From Arion vulgaris (Eukaryota; Mollusca; Gastropoda; Stylommatophora; Arionidae), in the NCBI GenBank assembly GCA_020796225.1, contig CM036754.1:42073779-42137778 (forward strand): a DNA stretch of 64,000 nt, given 5' to 3'. The position numbers were made by a program, and so were the translations under genes. Every line of letters starts with the position of its first letter. Position 1 is the first letter of the stretch. A model generated the notes under the pieces. That model made no database searches. It saw nothing but the letters and a program-made list of their open reading frames with translations, and was not told the origin of the DNA. Shown one piece after another: positions 57,501 to 64,000 of the stretch.

Positions 57501-60500
57501 TATGGTTGCAGAACTTGACAAGGAAATTACCAGACTAAGAGATGGTAATATTGGATTGGAAACTGTGAACTTATCAGTAAAAGAAGACATTGACAAAAAA
57601 TCTGCCTTAATTCTGACTCTGGAAGAGAGGTGTGATATTATTTCTAATGAGCTTGCAGCAGCTAATTTGAAAATGTTGGAAAAGGATCAAGCCTTGTTTT
57701 CTTGCTCTGAGTCTCTCAGTGAAATACAGAGCAGATTGAGGCAACTAGAAGAGGAGAAGATGGCTTTGGAAATGTCATCAAGCAATGAGCTTGACATGCT
57801 TCAGAAGCAACTTCTTCAGAAAACACAAGAACTCACTCAAAAAGATGTAAGAATTTTCAAACTGGAGGATATTGAAAGACAACTGGGTGTCAGACATTCA
57901 GAAACTTTGAAAGAAGCTTCAGAGTCAGATTCCAAATATGCACATCAGGTTGAGTTTCTCAAGTCCAAAGTGGACATGTTGCAAATGGATGCTGAAGACT
58001 TTTATGCTTCAATTGAAGATCTAACTGGAAAAGTCTCAAACTTGACAAGTTTGTTAGAGAATAAGACACGAGAGAGAGACAGTTTGAAGAAGCAATGTGA
58101 ATCATTGTGTACAGAACTTGAGGAAGTTAAAGTAGCTTTAGATAATGAGAAAGTATGCCTTGTTGAAGTCAGACATGAGCTTGATAAAGTGAAAGAGAAG
58201 AGCGCACATTTAGAAATAACTGTAGTTGATATTCAAACAGAACTTGATGGAAGAAATACTCTATTGGAAGAAAAAGGTACCAGCTTGGAGAATGCTCAAC
58301 AATTGATATCAGAATATGAGAAACAGTTACATGGATATGAGGTAGAAAAAGATACATTTGTTGCAAGAATACAAGATCTTGAACAGACTTTGTCTGTAGA
58401 GAAGGAATCTGTTGTTGATAAGACAAAAGAAATAGACAGACTTAGTGAGAGTTGTATGGAACTATCTGAAAAGCTCGAAACTGTTACAGAACAATGTTCT
58501 AAGCTGACCACGGAAATATGTCTACGATCCCAGAGTTTACAAGATGTGCAATTTAAATTAGAAGAATTAGAGGAAACAAGGTCACAGTATGAAGAGAAAA
58601 CACTTAAAGAGCTTGAAGACCTTCAGAAGTTATTGGTTCAGAAGGAAGAGACTTTGATGCAAATGGTAACCAAACGAGAAGATTTGGAAGTTAGTGTTGA
58701 AATTATGAGAAGTAAGTTGTCTGAAGCTGAATGTTTGAGAACAGAAGATGATGTCCAACACAATGTAGCGACTGCTGCCTTGAAGTCTCAACTGGAGATG
58801 ATGCAGATGGATGTTGAAGATAAGGATGGAGTCATTCAGGAGTTAAACACAAAGATCTCCAACTTTGAAAATCAATTTGAGAATTTATCTAAAGAAAAAA
58901 TAAATATAGATCAGGCTGAAACATCGTTGAAGTGTGAGCTGTTGGAACTGAAGACTGTCTTGGATGAAGAGAGACAGAAAGTAGCTCAATCTAAGATAAA
59001 TGAAGACACATTGAATGAAAGAATAAACAGCATGGAGTCTGCTATCTTAGAAACCAGACGTGAACTTGAAGATAAAGAAAAATGTCTGACAAATCTGCAG
59101 TCAGAGTGTGAAATTGGAGGAGAGATTACTGGCAAGTTTGAAAATCAAGTCAAACTCTTACAAGATGAGAAAGATAATTTAATAGCAAGAATTGAAGATT
59201 TGGAAACATGTCTAGAATTAGAAAGACAAACTGTGCTGAAGAAAACATCAGATTTAGATACACTTACTCAAGAGTGTACAGAACTGAGGGAAAATATTGT
59301 AAACTTGAAAAAAGAACTATCCAGAAATCAAGAAGATCTAACATCCAAGACAGATATCCTGCACCAGATGGAGACCAAACTTGATGAACAAGAAAGAGAA
59401 ATTGTTAGACTCGGAGAAGTTTCAAACAATGATTTAGAGCAACTAAAGCAGAAGCTGAATGAGGCAGAGGATATATTGAATGAGAAAATAACCAGGATTA
59501 AGTATCTAGAAGATCATACAGCAGATCTTGAAGGCAAGGTTGGTGTTGTCATGAGAACAAAGTCAGAAGATGATGTCCAACACAATGTAGCGATTGCTGC
59601 CTTGAAGTCTCAACTGGAGATGATGCAGATGGATGTTGAAGATAAGGATGGAGTCATTCAGGAGTTAAACACAAAGATTTCCAACTTTGAAAGTCAATTT
59701 GAGATTTTATCCCAAGAAAAAGTAAATATAGATCAGGCTGAAACATCGTTGAAGTGTGAGCTGTTGGAACTGAAGACTGTCTTGGATGAAGAGAGACAGA
59801 AAGTAGCTCAAGCTAAGATAAATGCAGACACATTGAATGAAAGGATAAATAGCATGGAGTCTGCTATCTTAGAAACCAGACGTGAACTTGAAGATAAAGA
59901 AAAATGTCTGACAAATCTGCAGTCAGAGTGCGAAAGTTTGTCGAACATAATTACCCAGTATGAACAAACTGTAAAAGAACTAGAAAATGAGAAGGATAAG
60001 CTAATTCCAGGGATAGAAAGTCTACAAAATATATCAAGCTCAGATAAGCTAATCATTGATCACCAAATATCTGAGTTAAACACAATCAAGGAACAACTGG
60101 ATTCACTTGTCAAAGACAATGAAATATTGAAATATCAACTAATTCAACAGCAAGAAGAAATCAACCTGAAATCACACAGTATTTCTATGATGGAAAATAA
60201 GATAGATGACATGGAACAAGAGAAAGTAACAGCTGAAAGAGATTTGTATAAAAAGGTTGAACATCTCCAGGCTGATTTAGTTGTAAAGGAAGAAGTTTTG
60301 AATGAGAAGTCTTCAAGAATTGTTGATTTAGAGAACAGTAATGAAGAGTTGAAAGTCAAGTTATCAAGTATCATAAATGAACATTCTGAGAAGATTACCA
60401 TTCATGATGAGGAAACAGCATTGTTGAAATCCAAGGAAGACATCATAAATGATCTTAACATAAAGTTATCTAACCTCAGTGAAGTGCTGGAGAAATTAAC

Positions 60501-63500
60501 TAAAGAGAAGGCTGACTTAGAGGAATCTTATGAGTGCACAAGGACTGAGCTTGTGTTACTAAAAGTTAGTCTGGAAACAGAAAGGGAAAGAAATGACCAG
60601 ATCAAGTCATATATTGAAAAACAAAATGGAAAAGTTGAGCTTCTAGAAGGATCTCTAAATACGGCTAGAGTTTTATTCTTAGGAAAAAACTTATTCCGTG
60701 ACAGAGATTATGATACTGATCTTTCTCAGAAACAGGAAGAAATAACTTCATTGGAACCAGAACTGGAAGAATCATATTTACAGATTTCAAAGTTGGGACA
60801 AACAATTTCTACAGCTCAAGATATTGTGAATATTATTGTATCCGAAATTGAAGTGAAATCCTCGCATTGTACAGACCTTGAAGAGAAACTAGCAGCCGCT
60901 AGTAATGAGATCTCAAACAAGACAGAAGAGCTAGTTGACCAGAGCAAGCGTTGTCAGATTATGGAAGAGAAACATCAGCAGCTGGAGTTGGACAAGAAAT
61001 CTTCAGAAGAAGCTCTTAATAAAGATGTTGAAAGGCTTCAGGGGCTACTTCATGAGAGAAGTGAAAGTTTGATGCAGGTATCATCTGAACTTGAGGAAGC
61101 TAGACAGCAATTTTCAAGCTTACATGACAAGTTATCTGAACTTGAGGAAGCTAGACAGCAATTGTCAAGTTTACATGACATATCATCTGAACTTGAGGAA
61201 GCTAGACAGCAATTGTCAAGCTTACATGACAAGTTATCTGAACAAGAGACACATAAGTCAAATGATGACACTTACCAAAGAAAAGAATCCTTATATCATG
61301 CTTCAAGACTGGATGAGTTGCAAAATGTCATCGATAAAAGAATGAAATGATCAACATACTGAACATTGAGGCAACAAACTTAAAGGCAGCTTTATGTGAC
61401 AAATTTAATTCCACTAAAACTTTGCCAGAATCAAATTCTGTTCTGCAGCAATCTTTGGAAATGTTAAACATAGAAAATGCCAGACTGTTAACTAACACAC
61501 AAGAAGTTGCTGTTGATTTGGAGAAGCTAACAGAGCCGATTGCTAGCTCCTAACAGAGTCAACTGTTGGTTCGCTAATAGACCTGCCTGCTAGCTGGCTA
61601 ACCGAATCAACTGCTGGCTCGCTAACAGAGCCAACCGCTAGCTGTGAGCTTCAAGAACAGCATACAGTCCAAATTGATGACCATCTGAAGGAGGTGATAG
61701 AAGATAACTCTGAAGATTCAAGATCATTCATTGACCAGCAGTCGCATCAAATCAAAACATTGGAAACGGTTGTAAAGGATAAAGAAAAGAGTCTAGAATT
61801 AATAACTAATGAAAAATCAAACCTGGAAAAATGCATGGAAAAAATGCACCTGGAGATGTCCTCTATGGCAGAAAATTTGAACAATAAATTAAATGATCTG
61901 GAAATTCTGAAAAATCAACACGCTGATTTAAACAGATGCTCATTTGCTACTAATTTCAAACTGGTAGAACTGCAGGAGGAAAAGAAAAACATTTATGAAC
62001 AGTTTGAAGAAGTCAAGAAATTGTACACTGAATCCAAACATGATCTGAATCAAAAAGATGATACAATCAATATCTTAAGGGAAGAATTAGATCACATTTT
62101 ACATAAGAATGATGCTCTGAAATCTGACAAAGGAGAATGGTTAGCCAAAGAAGAGAAGCACAAACAGGATATCAATGATCTGGAAGTAAAACTAACAGAT
62201 TTGAATACAGAGATCGAGAGTACTCGAGAATCATTTGAATCGTTGTCGGATCAACGATTTGAGGCCCAAAGTAAGTTTCATAACGTTGTGTTGGAAATTA
62301 AAGATTTGGAAGATAAGTTTAGAAATGTCAAGGTTGAACTGGAGGAAGCTAAAATACTTATTGAGGGTTCTCAGAATCTGGAGATGGAGTGTACAAGATT
62401 GAAACAGGATGCATGTGCTAAAGATGAAGAAATAACTAATTTGAAAACAAAATTAGACGAAATAACAAATGATGAGAATTTGTGTTTGTTGAGGAAGCAA
62501 AAACAAGAATTGGAGAACGATTTTAATGAGGTCAAAAAGAAGAATGGAGATTTGGAGAAACAGTTGACTGAGTTTGCTATGGACGCAAAAGAACTGAAAG
62601 AACAACTGGCCCAGTTAGAGAGTCTAATGAAAACATTGAACAAAAATATTGACACAAAAAATGCAGAACTAGTTAAGAAAGTTAATGCTGAAATTACCAA
62701 ACTGAAAGCAGATCTTGAAGATAAAGAAAAATTAAATGGTGAATTATCCAAAAAGTTCACAGAAATCCAAAAAGAGATGAATTCGACAATTGGTACACTG
62801 CAGGATGCTATAGAGTCCTTGAACTTTGAACTGCTTGCTGCAGAAGAAGAGAACAATATTCTGAAAACGGAAAGTGTGGAGATGAATGAGAAAATAAAGT
62901 CATTGATGATTGAAAGATCTCACAGTGAAAGTCACTTGACAATATCTAAAGAACTCGAAACACAAGATTCAGACATGGAAAACACAAACACTGAATTGAT
63001 CAGAGAAAATGCTTCTTTAGAAACAGAAAATAAAGAATTGAAGATTCAGTTAGAAGAAAAGTGTAAATCTGCTTACAGTGTTTCAGCAGAGGCAACATCT
63101 TTGAATGAGCAACTACAAGAGAAGGTATCTTATTGTGAAGATTTGTTGCTCCAAATTGAAACTCTTAAAATGGGTGCTAGTTCTACTTTACGACAGCTTG
63201 AAGATAAAGAGACACAGCTTTGCCAGAGTGTGGAGTTAAGGAAAAGCTTATCCGTAAATGTGTCGGAAATGGACAACCGGATATCATCCATGCAGGTTGA
63301 GCTTGAATGTAACAAAGAGAAGTTAATCGCGACAGACAAAGAAAATTACAATTTGAAACTCAAATGTGAAGAGTTCGAAAATCTCAATGTTAAACTTGTG
63401 GAAGAATTCAGAAAAGAATCTGTTATGGTTAACAGTGTAAAAGAAAGTTTGAAGAAGAAAATTGAAGAACTGGACATAAGTTTGACAAGTCAAGAACGAC

Positions 63501-64000
63501 TGACTAGAGACTATGAGTTAGTTATTATTGAGAGAGATCAGGCGAAAGAACGAGTCAAGACTCTGCAACATGTAGAAGATGTTATTAAAGATTTGGAAGA
63601 AAAGTTGGAAAAAGCGTTTAATGAAAAACTTCTTTTACAAGAACAAATTCTGGAATTTGAAAAAGCTTTGGTTAGCTCAGGAAATGTTAAGAAGGATATA
63701 GAAGTTCTTACATTTGAGAAGGCATCACTTCAAGAGAAAATGGAAGAGTTTGAGCAAAAGATGAAAGATGGGACGTTTGAGAAGGCATCACTTCAAAAGC
63801 AGGTGAAAGAATTAGAACAGAAGATGAAAGATGGAATGTTTGAGAAGGCATCACTTCAAGAGAAAATGGAAGAATTTGAGCAAAAGATGAAAGATGGGAC
63901 ATTTGAGAAAGCATTACTTCAAGACAAAATGGAAGAATTAGAACAGAAGATGAAAGATGAGATGTTTGAGAAGGCATTACTTCAAGACAAAATGGAAGAA
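39057..64000 (+). CDS. CENPF: Centromere protein F orthologue, 5' part to inside the giant coiled-coil exon
   Basis: Coding exons are 39057-39194, 40965-41171, 43626-43770, 44253-44344, 45875-46087, 47063-47245, 49223-49435, 54152-54234, 55038-55165 and 56246 to beyond 64000. The first nine join in frame (1402 bp). The N-terminus MSWAAEEWKDGLPQKAL is nearly that of vertebrate CENP-F (MSWALEEWKEGLPTRAL), and exon 2 keeps LKRENQSLTETCQNLE against human LKRENQRLMEICESLE. CENP-F is a very long coiled-coil scaffold of the nuclear matrix and outer kinetochore that binds microtubules and dynein regulators. The rest is almost uninterrupted heptad-rich Leu/Glu/Lys sequence, as expected. As written the frame stops at 61348 after 2168 codons; two 1-base shifts reconnect it to an open frame running off the window (about 3050 codons, against about 3100-3200 in human). 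The C-terminal kinetochore and farnesylation regions would lie to the right. Confidence 0.9.
40173..40431 (+). mobile_element. GAA-SINE type C, full length with 11-bp TSD, in CENPF intron 1
   Basis: GGAAGATATAA flanks it at 40162-40172 and 40432-40442. It contains CATGTCGTAAGAGGTGACTG and AATAAAAAGCGTCACAGAAA. Confidence 0.88.
40443..40862 (+). other. Unassigned repeat-like stretch ending in GAAGAAGAAA
   Basis: An ORF crosses from the SINE into this stretch; its end (DRMTWRALLCHAAVICEASS) has the look of a LINE ORF2 tail, but I cannot name a family. Confidence 0.4.
40965..41171 (+). CDS. CENPF: CENPF exon 2
   Basis: Acceptor CTCATAG and donor GTATCA, 69 codons, phase 0 at both ends. It contains AVLKRENQSLTETCQNLERE and LLLKENQVNSLE, matching human CENP-F residues shortly after the N-terminal block. 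Coiled coil. Confidence 0.92.
41200..42640 (-). mobile_element. Jockey/I-like LINE: RT thumb plus RNase H and zinc-knuckle end
   Basis: Minus strand from 42640: AKARRKLAILRKLSEPHGAP (RT thumb), IQALRERRDTKVMTQAEKFL, RNase H core VVFLTDAKSALQALQSRKLP (D-A-K-S-A-L) and VVLQWIPLTVEYQEMKQQTD, then HILQDCPEYDTLRQTHWPNE, the Cys-rich ORF2 end. Several frameshifts; no RT core in the window. Confidence 0.85.
42755..42880 (+). repeat. F repeat
   Basis: CTTGATCAAGGCATTTTGATC then AAAACGTTGCTGTATATTG and CTACAGTACTTTGTTTTTAC. Confidence 0.75.
43305..43470 (-). repeat. F repeat
   Basis: Reverse copy with AAGGATACAAAAGAAGTGAA and AATTCAGACTTGC, matching 15115-15300. Confidence 0.7.
43626..43770 (+). CDS. 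CENPF: CENPF exon 3
   Basis: Acceptor TTTCTATAG and donor GTTAGA. It encodes NKDSTNSRQEAGSDVQSQII and QSLKQEITELNRQIQESDTA. It ends with one base of a split Asp codon completed by the next exon. The polar opening resembles the low-complexity linker found at this point in vertebrate CENP-F. Confidence 0.85.
43912..44048 (+). mobile_element. GAA-SINE type C, head only
   Basis: GTCGGGGCCGGCAATAAGAG, GTCATGTCGTAGGAGGCAAC and GGAAGCTACCCTAGTAAATA; 3' truncated. Confidence 0.75.
44253..44344 (+). CDS. CENPF: CENPF exon 4
   Basis: Acceptor TGTAACCAG and donor GTAAGT, 92 bp (phase 1 in, 0 out). It encodes DESGSSKLLRHPSEADELRK then TQQELLTLRSL. Confidence 0.82.
44416..44905 (+). mobile_element. GAA-SINE C interrupted by an inverted GAA-SINE C
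   Basis: The + copy (44416-44648, tail resuming 44873-44905 with GGAGCGTTCAAAGTAGAAGA) contains a minus copy (44649-44872). AGTTGT occurs on both sides (44643-44648 and 44873-44878). The two copies form a long inverted repeat. Confidence 0.8.
44930..45240 (-). mobile_element. LINE ORF2 3' fragment
   Basis: It follows 32155-32400 in order (GAGTATAGGGCCTTAACAG; CAAGTGCTTGTCTAGTGGCA; GGGTCATCGTGG). Confidence 0.65.
45235..45465 (+). repeat. Tandem repeat on TCATACCACCTCACTCTG
   Basis: About ten imperfect units of roughly 18-20 bp; the periodic serine/histidine ORFs here are artefacts. Confidence 0.88.
45875..46087 (+). CDS. CENPF: CENPF exon 5
   Basis: Acceptor CTTCTACAG and donor GTGAGT, 71 codons, phase 0. 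The segment CTRHNAEAARQHLELKRKES aligns with human CQRQNAESARCSLEQKIKEK, good support for orthology beyond generic coiled-coil similarity. Confidence 0.9.
46141..46512 (+). mobile_element. SINE family 4 with tRNA-like head
   Basis: GGTCTCTGTGGTGTAGAGGT head (box A), body GAGTTCCTAGTCCTATCGGA and TCTAAATTACATAGGGGAAC. It lies 50 bp after CENPF exon 5. Confidence 0.78.
46600..46825 (+). mobile_element. tRNA-Leu-like SINE family 3
   Basis: TCTGGCCGAGTGGATTAGAG with ACTCGGGAGACC resembles a tRNA-Leu 5' half; the body matches 8380-8735. Confidence 0.75.
47063..47245 (+). CDS. CENPF: CENPF exon 6
   Basis: Acceptor CATTGTAG and donor GTAAGT, 61 codons, phase 0. It encodes coiled-coil sequence starting ALAEQVKLQGVLDKLESDKA and ending KKAALDVEK. 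Confidence 0.88.
47372..47560 (+). mobile_element. LINE 3'-end fragment
   Basis: VEELWKDLKDCGLTWETIVE then MQQNNNNGNLLWKLCVSK; RTE-like tail also seen at about 21310. Confidence 0.65.
47880..48690 (-). mobile_element. RNase H LINE fragment, split by GAA-SINE D
   Basis: WTESLQASTICRITLIFAPG and PDILSALIECGCKEDF on the minus strand; homology to 33800-33900 resumes after 48588. Confidence 0.78.
48322..48573 (+). mobile_element. GAA-SINE type D, full length with 14-bp TSD
   Basis: CGCCTGAGTGGTTACCGGGC head to AAGAAGAAGAGG tail, 252 bp. AGATCATACTCAAT lies at 48308-48321 and 48574-48587. Confidence 0.92.
48790..49085 (+). mobile_element. LINE ORF2 3' fragment
   Basis: ELSDGKRYQGRPLLRYKDVC then KASMKNLFIGPNKWEKLAED; same family as 21430-21960. 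Confidence 0.78.
49223..49435 (+). CDS. CENPF: CENPF exon 7
   Basis: Acceptor TAAAACAG and donor GTAAAC, 71 codons, phase 0. It starts QKLASELNQKDKEIQAQSTE and ends KVLQAENQYL; regular heptads. It is followed by a 4.7-kb repeat-filled intron. Confidence 0.88.
49930..51520 (+). repeat. 80-bp satellite, about 20 units, in CENPF intron 7
   Basis: CTATAATGGAGATGTACACA recurs every 80 bp (49941, 50021, 50101 and onward). Most units are almost identical; those at about 50145-50240, 51240-51310 and 51365-51425 are shortened by many small deletions. A non-repeat segment (50545-50685) divides the array and recurs after it at 51515-51660. Confidence 0.95.
51660..51965 (+). mobile_element. LINE 3' fragment (CQTWTL family)
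   Basis: GAAGAAAACTAGTCACAGCA, RNEDI-like sequence and GGTTACGCAAAAGATGAACC, decayed. Confidence 0.6.
51930..52615 (+). mobile_element. LINE ORF2 3' region, well preserved
   Basis: An open frame reads SLTIKLQNVDIKQTIEAKYL, GAIFTADGSIDSEISNRCTK, LCYQCQTWPITAANERKIIT and RRAAGVTIRDKIRNVAIRRR. After one stop it continues WFGHLTRMPWYRLPQRAT and GRPRKRLSDGIKNSLTNMDI. It is the RT thumb and C-terminal domain, younger than most copies. Confidence 0.82.
52700..53010 (+). mobile_element. tRNA-derived SINE family 6
   Basis: TAGTAGCTCGCCTGCTAGCT head, box B-like GGGTTCGAACCTAC and an A-rich end near 53030. Only one copy in the window. Confidence 0.6.
53195..53700 (-). mobile_element. SINE family 1, split by SINE family 2
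   Basis: Pieces 53195-53326 (GGCTTGGTCCCTTTCTGCAG) and 53590-53700 (CATCAACAATTCTAGGGATC) rejoin when 53327-53589 is removed; AACT(C/T)TGTAG is duplicated at 53317-53326 and 53590-53599. Confidence 0.82.
53327..53589 (-). mobile_element. SINE family 2 nested in SINE family 1
   Basis: GGTATATTGGGGAATACGGT, ATGGGTGATGTGGCCAATAT and GAATTGAACCCAACACAC in reverse family 2 order. Confidence 0.83.
53732..53974 (-). mobile_element. GAA-SINE type D, full length with 14-bp TSD
   Basis: GATGTTCAATGTCT lies at 53718-53731 and 53975-53988; 243-bp reverse D copy with head CACTCGGGC at its right. Confidence 0.92.
54152..54234 (+). CDS. CENPF: CENPF exon 8
   Basis: Acceptor TTAATCAAG (weak pyrimidine tract) and donor GTAAGT, 83 bp ending with two bases of a Glu codon. 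It encodes DIQKQKLKTDDHIKEVSKSL-NQLQNDK. Confidence 0.82.
54493..54543. repeat. (TA)n microsatellite
   Basis: An uninterrupted TA run of about 25 units. Confidence 0.97.
55038..55165 (+). CDS. CENPF: CENPF exon 9
   Basis: Acceptor GTGTTACAG and donor GTAGGT, 128 bp. It encodes KLEKSNTELTTQLEKVQIEV and ends MNEVKCNFN, with a split Asp codon. The donor sequence is duplicated at 55364-55377 by an adjacent SINE insertion. Confidence 0.86.
55177..55363 (-). mobile_element. GAA-SINE with D-type tail and C-type body, TSD includes CENPF splice donor
   Basis: Tail TTCTTCTTGCGTTCGTTCTT as in type D, but body GGCCAGCACACCTGG and TTTATTTACTAGGGTAAC as in type C. The 14-bp TSD ATGGTAGGTCATCT (55163-55176 and 55364-55377) spans the exon 9 donor. 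Confidence 0.88.
55745..55910. repeat. F repeat as inverted pair
   Basis: AAACACGTAAAAACAAAGGA then, 60 bp on, ACTTTGTTTTTACGTGTTTT: two F pieces head to head, a possible cruciform. Confidence 0.8.
56025..56215 (+). mobile_element. LINE 3' end just upstream of CENPF giant exon
   Basis: AACTTTGCTGAGAGAGGCAA, GAGATTGAACGAGTTGTC and ATGAGAGGAATATAATAG; same 3' end as 25746-25875. It ends about 30 bp before the acceptor. Confidence 0.75.
56246..61350 (+). CDS. CENPF: CENPF giant exon, first open segment
   Basis: Acceptor TTTTCTAG before 56246 continues the frame of exon 9 (D-SQEKWRDLESTLRRELANN). About 1700 codons of coiled coil follow without interruption to TGA at 61348. It contains two near-identical 372-bp blocks (58742-59113 and 59564-59935) and three 51-bp units (61081-61233). 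No transposon interrupts it, unlike every intron. Heptad-rich Leu/Glu/Lys composition with few Pro or Gly residues indicates a rod. The local TGA is probably not the natural C-terminus, because coiled-coil coding continues at once in another frame. Confidence 0.9.
58742..59113 (+). repeat. CENPF internal duplication, copy 1 (372 bp)
   Basis: Begins EDDVQHNVATAALKSQLEMM and ends LTNLQSECE. It is nearly identical to 59564-59935, offset by exactly 822 bp (274 codons), so the reading frame is preserved. Confidence 0.93.
59564..59935 (+). repeat. CENPF internal duplication, copy 2 (372 bp)
   Basis: Second copy, beginning EDDVQHNVAIAALKSQLEMM. It differs from copy 1 by only a few substitutions (for example ENQFENLSKEK against ESQFEILSQEK), with no indels. 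Confidence 0.93.
61081..61233 (+). repeat. Coding tandem repeat, 3 x 51 bp
   Basis: Units at 61081, 61132 and 61183 encode (S/L)SELEEARQQ(F/L)SSLHD(K/I), 17 residues each. Seventeen is not a multiple of seven, so each unit shifts the heptad register. Confidence 0.9.
61341..61549 (+). CDS. CENPF: CENPF giant exon, second frame segment
   Basis: In the frame offset by one base from the upstream segment, the sequence reads NEMINILNIEATNLKAALCD and continues to EVAVDLEKLTEPIAS. It is coding-like and colinear. The join lies within 61336-61347; one extra A in the A4 run at 61336-61339 would restore continuity. The segment ends in TAA at 61551 inside the 24-bp repeat. Confidence 0.8.
61526..61644 (+). 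repeat. Coding 24-bp minisatellite, five units, one 1 bp short
   Basis: Units 61526-61549, 61550-61572 (23 bp), 61573-61596, 61597-61620 and 61621-61644. Each encodes an 8-residue motif of type LTE(P/S)xA(S/G)S. Unit 2 lacks the leading G that the others have, which shifts the frame at exactly that point. Confidence 0.88.
61550..64000 (+). CDS. CENPF: CENPF giant exon, third frame segment, open at right edge
   Basis: A third frame is open from the 24-bp repeat to the window end with no stop. It begins with repeat-encoded LTESTVGSLIDLPASWLTES and then CELQEQHTVQIDDHLKEV, and continues as more than 780 codons of coiled coil. It closes with 63-bp tandem units (FEKASLQEKMEEFEQKMKDG) from 63713. 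The exon continues beyond the window. Confidence 0.87.
63713..64000 (+). repeat. Coding 63-bp tandem repeat at right edge
   Basis: Units begin at 63713, 63776, 63839, 63902 and 63965 (the last cut by the window). Each encodes 21 residues of the form FEKASLQEKMEEFEQKMKDG plus T/M, exactly three heptads. The array may continue to the right. Confidence 0.92.

Noticed and set aside
62371..63977. Serine-rich minus-strand ORFs opposite CENPF
   Set aside because: Antisense shadows of Glu/Lys/Leu-rich coiled-coil codons.
56246..64000. Giant coiled-coil exon as golgin, myosin tail, EEA1 or NUMA
   Set aside because: Generic coiled-coil similarity is uninformative, but splicing from the MSWAAEEWKDGL exon and the LKRENQSL and CTRHNAEAAR blocks identify CENP-F.

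Overview
This is a 64 kb piece of an animal nuclear genome. It is AT-rich, spliced, and crowded with non-LTR retrotransposon fragments, SINEs and minisatellites. Non-vertebrate retroelement types and two deeply conserved animal genes suggest an invertebrate, perhaps a lophotrochozoan, but the species cannot be fixed from sequence alone.

Two host genes lie on the + strand and neither shows as a single ORF apart from one giant exon. (1) CAMKMT (calmodulin-lysine N-methyltransferase) runs from 1605 to 17810. Ten GT-AG exons join in frame into 284 codons plus a stop; only the N-terminal exon(s) are missing, off the left edge. (2) A CENPF (centromere protein F) orthologue starts at 39057 with MSWAAEEWKDGLPQKAL. 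It has nine small coding exons and then a coiled-coil exon longer than 7.7 kb (56246 to beyond 64000). That exon carries two apparent single-base deletions (near 61336-61347 and at 61549/61550). The second lies inside a coding 24-bp minisatellite. As written, the reading frame stops at codon 2169; with both frames linked the window encodes about 3050 residues and is still open at the right edge.

Introns and intergenic DNA are a dense repeat landscape. (a) 3' fragments of several LINE families, including one 2.3-kb reverse-transcriptase copy (25911-28215) and an RNase H-bearing Jockey/I-like copy (41200-42640). (b) At least six tRNA-derived SINE families. (c) A set of about 250-bp retroposons ending in (GAA)n whose shared 5' module carries CATGTCGTAAGAGGCGACTA; this module is joined to at least three different bodies, one of them a LINE ORF2 C-terminus. 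Many copies have target-site duplications (TSDs) I could read directly. (d) A 1.58-kb non-autonomous hAT element with 8-bp TSDs, inside a SINE. (e) Two unrelated 25-bp minisatellites, an 80-bp satellite with about 20 units, and several short tandem repeats.

The two genes have no evident functional link: one methylates calmodulin, the other is a mitotic kinetochore and nuclear-matrix scaffold. The most notable observations are the shared SINE head with its SINE-LINE chimera, two insertions whose TSDs copy a host 5' splice site, reciprocal nesting of two SINE families, and recent internal duplications plus frame breaks in the CENPF giant exon.
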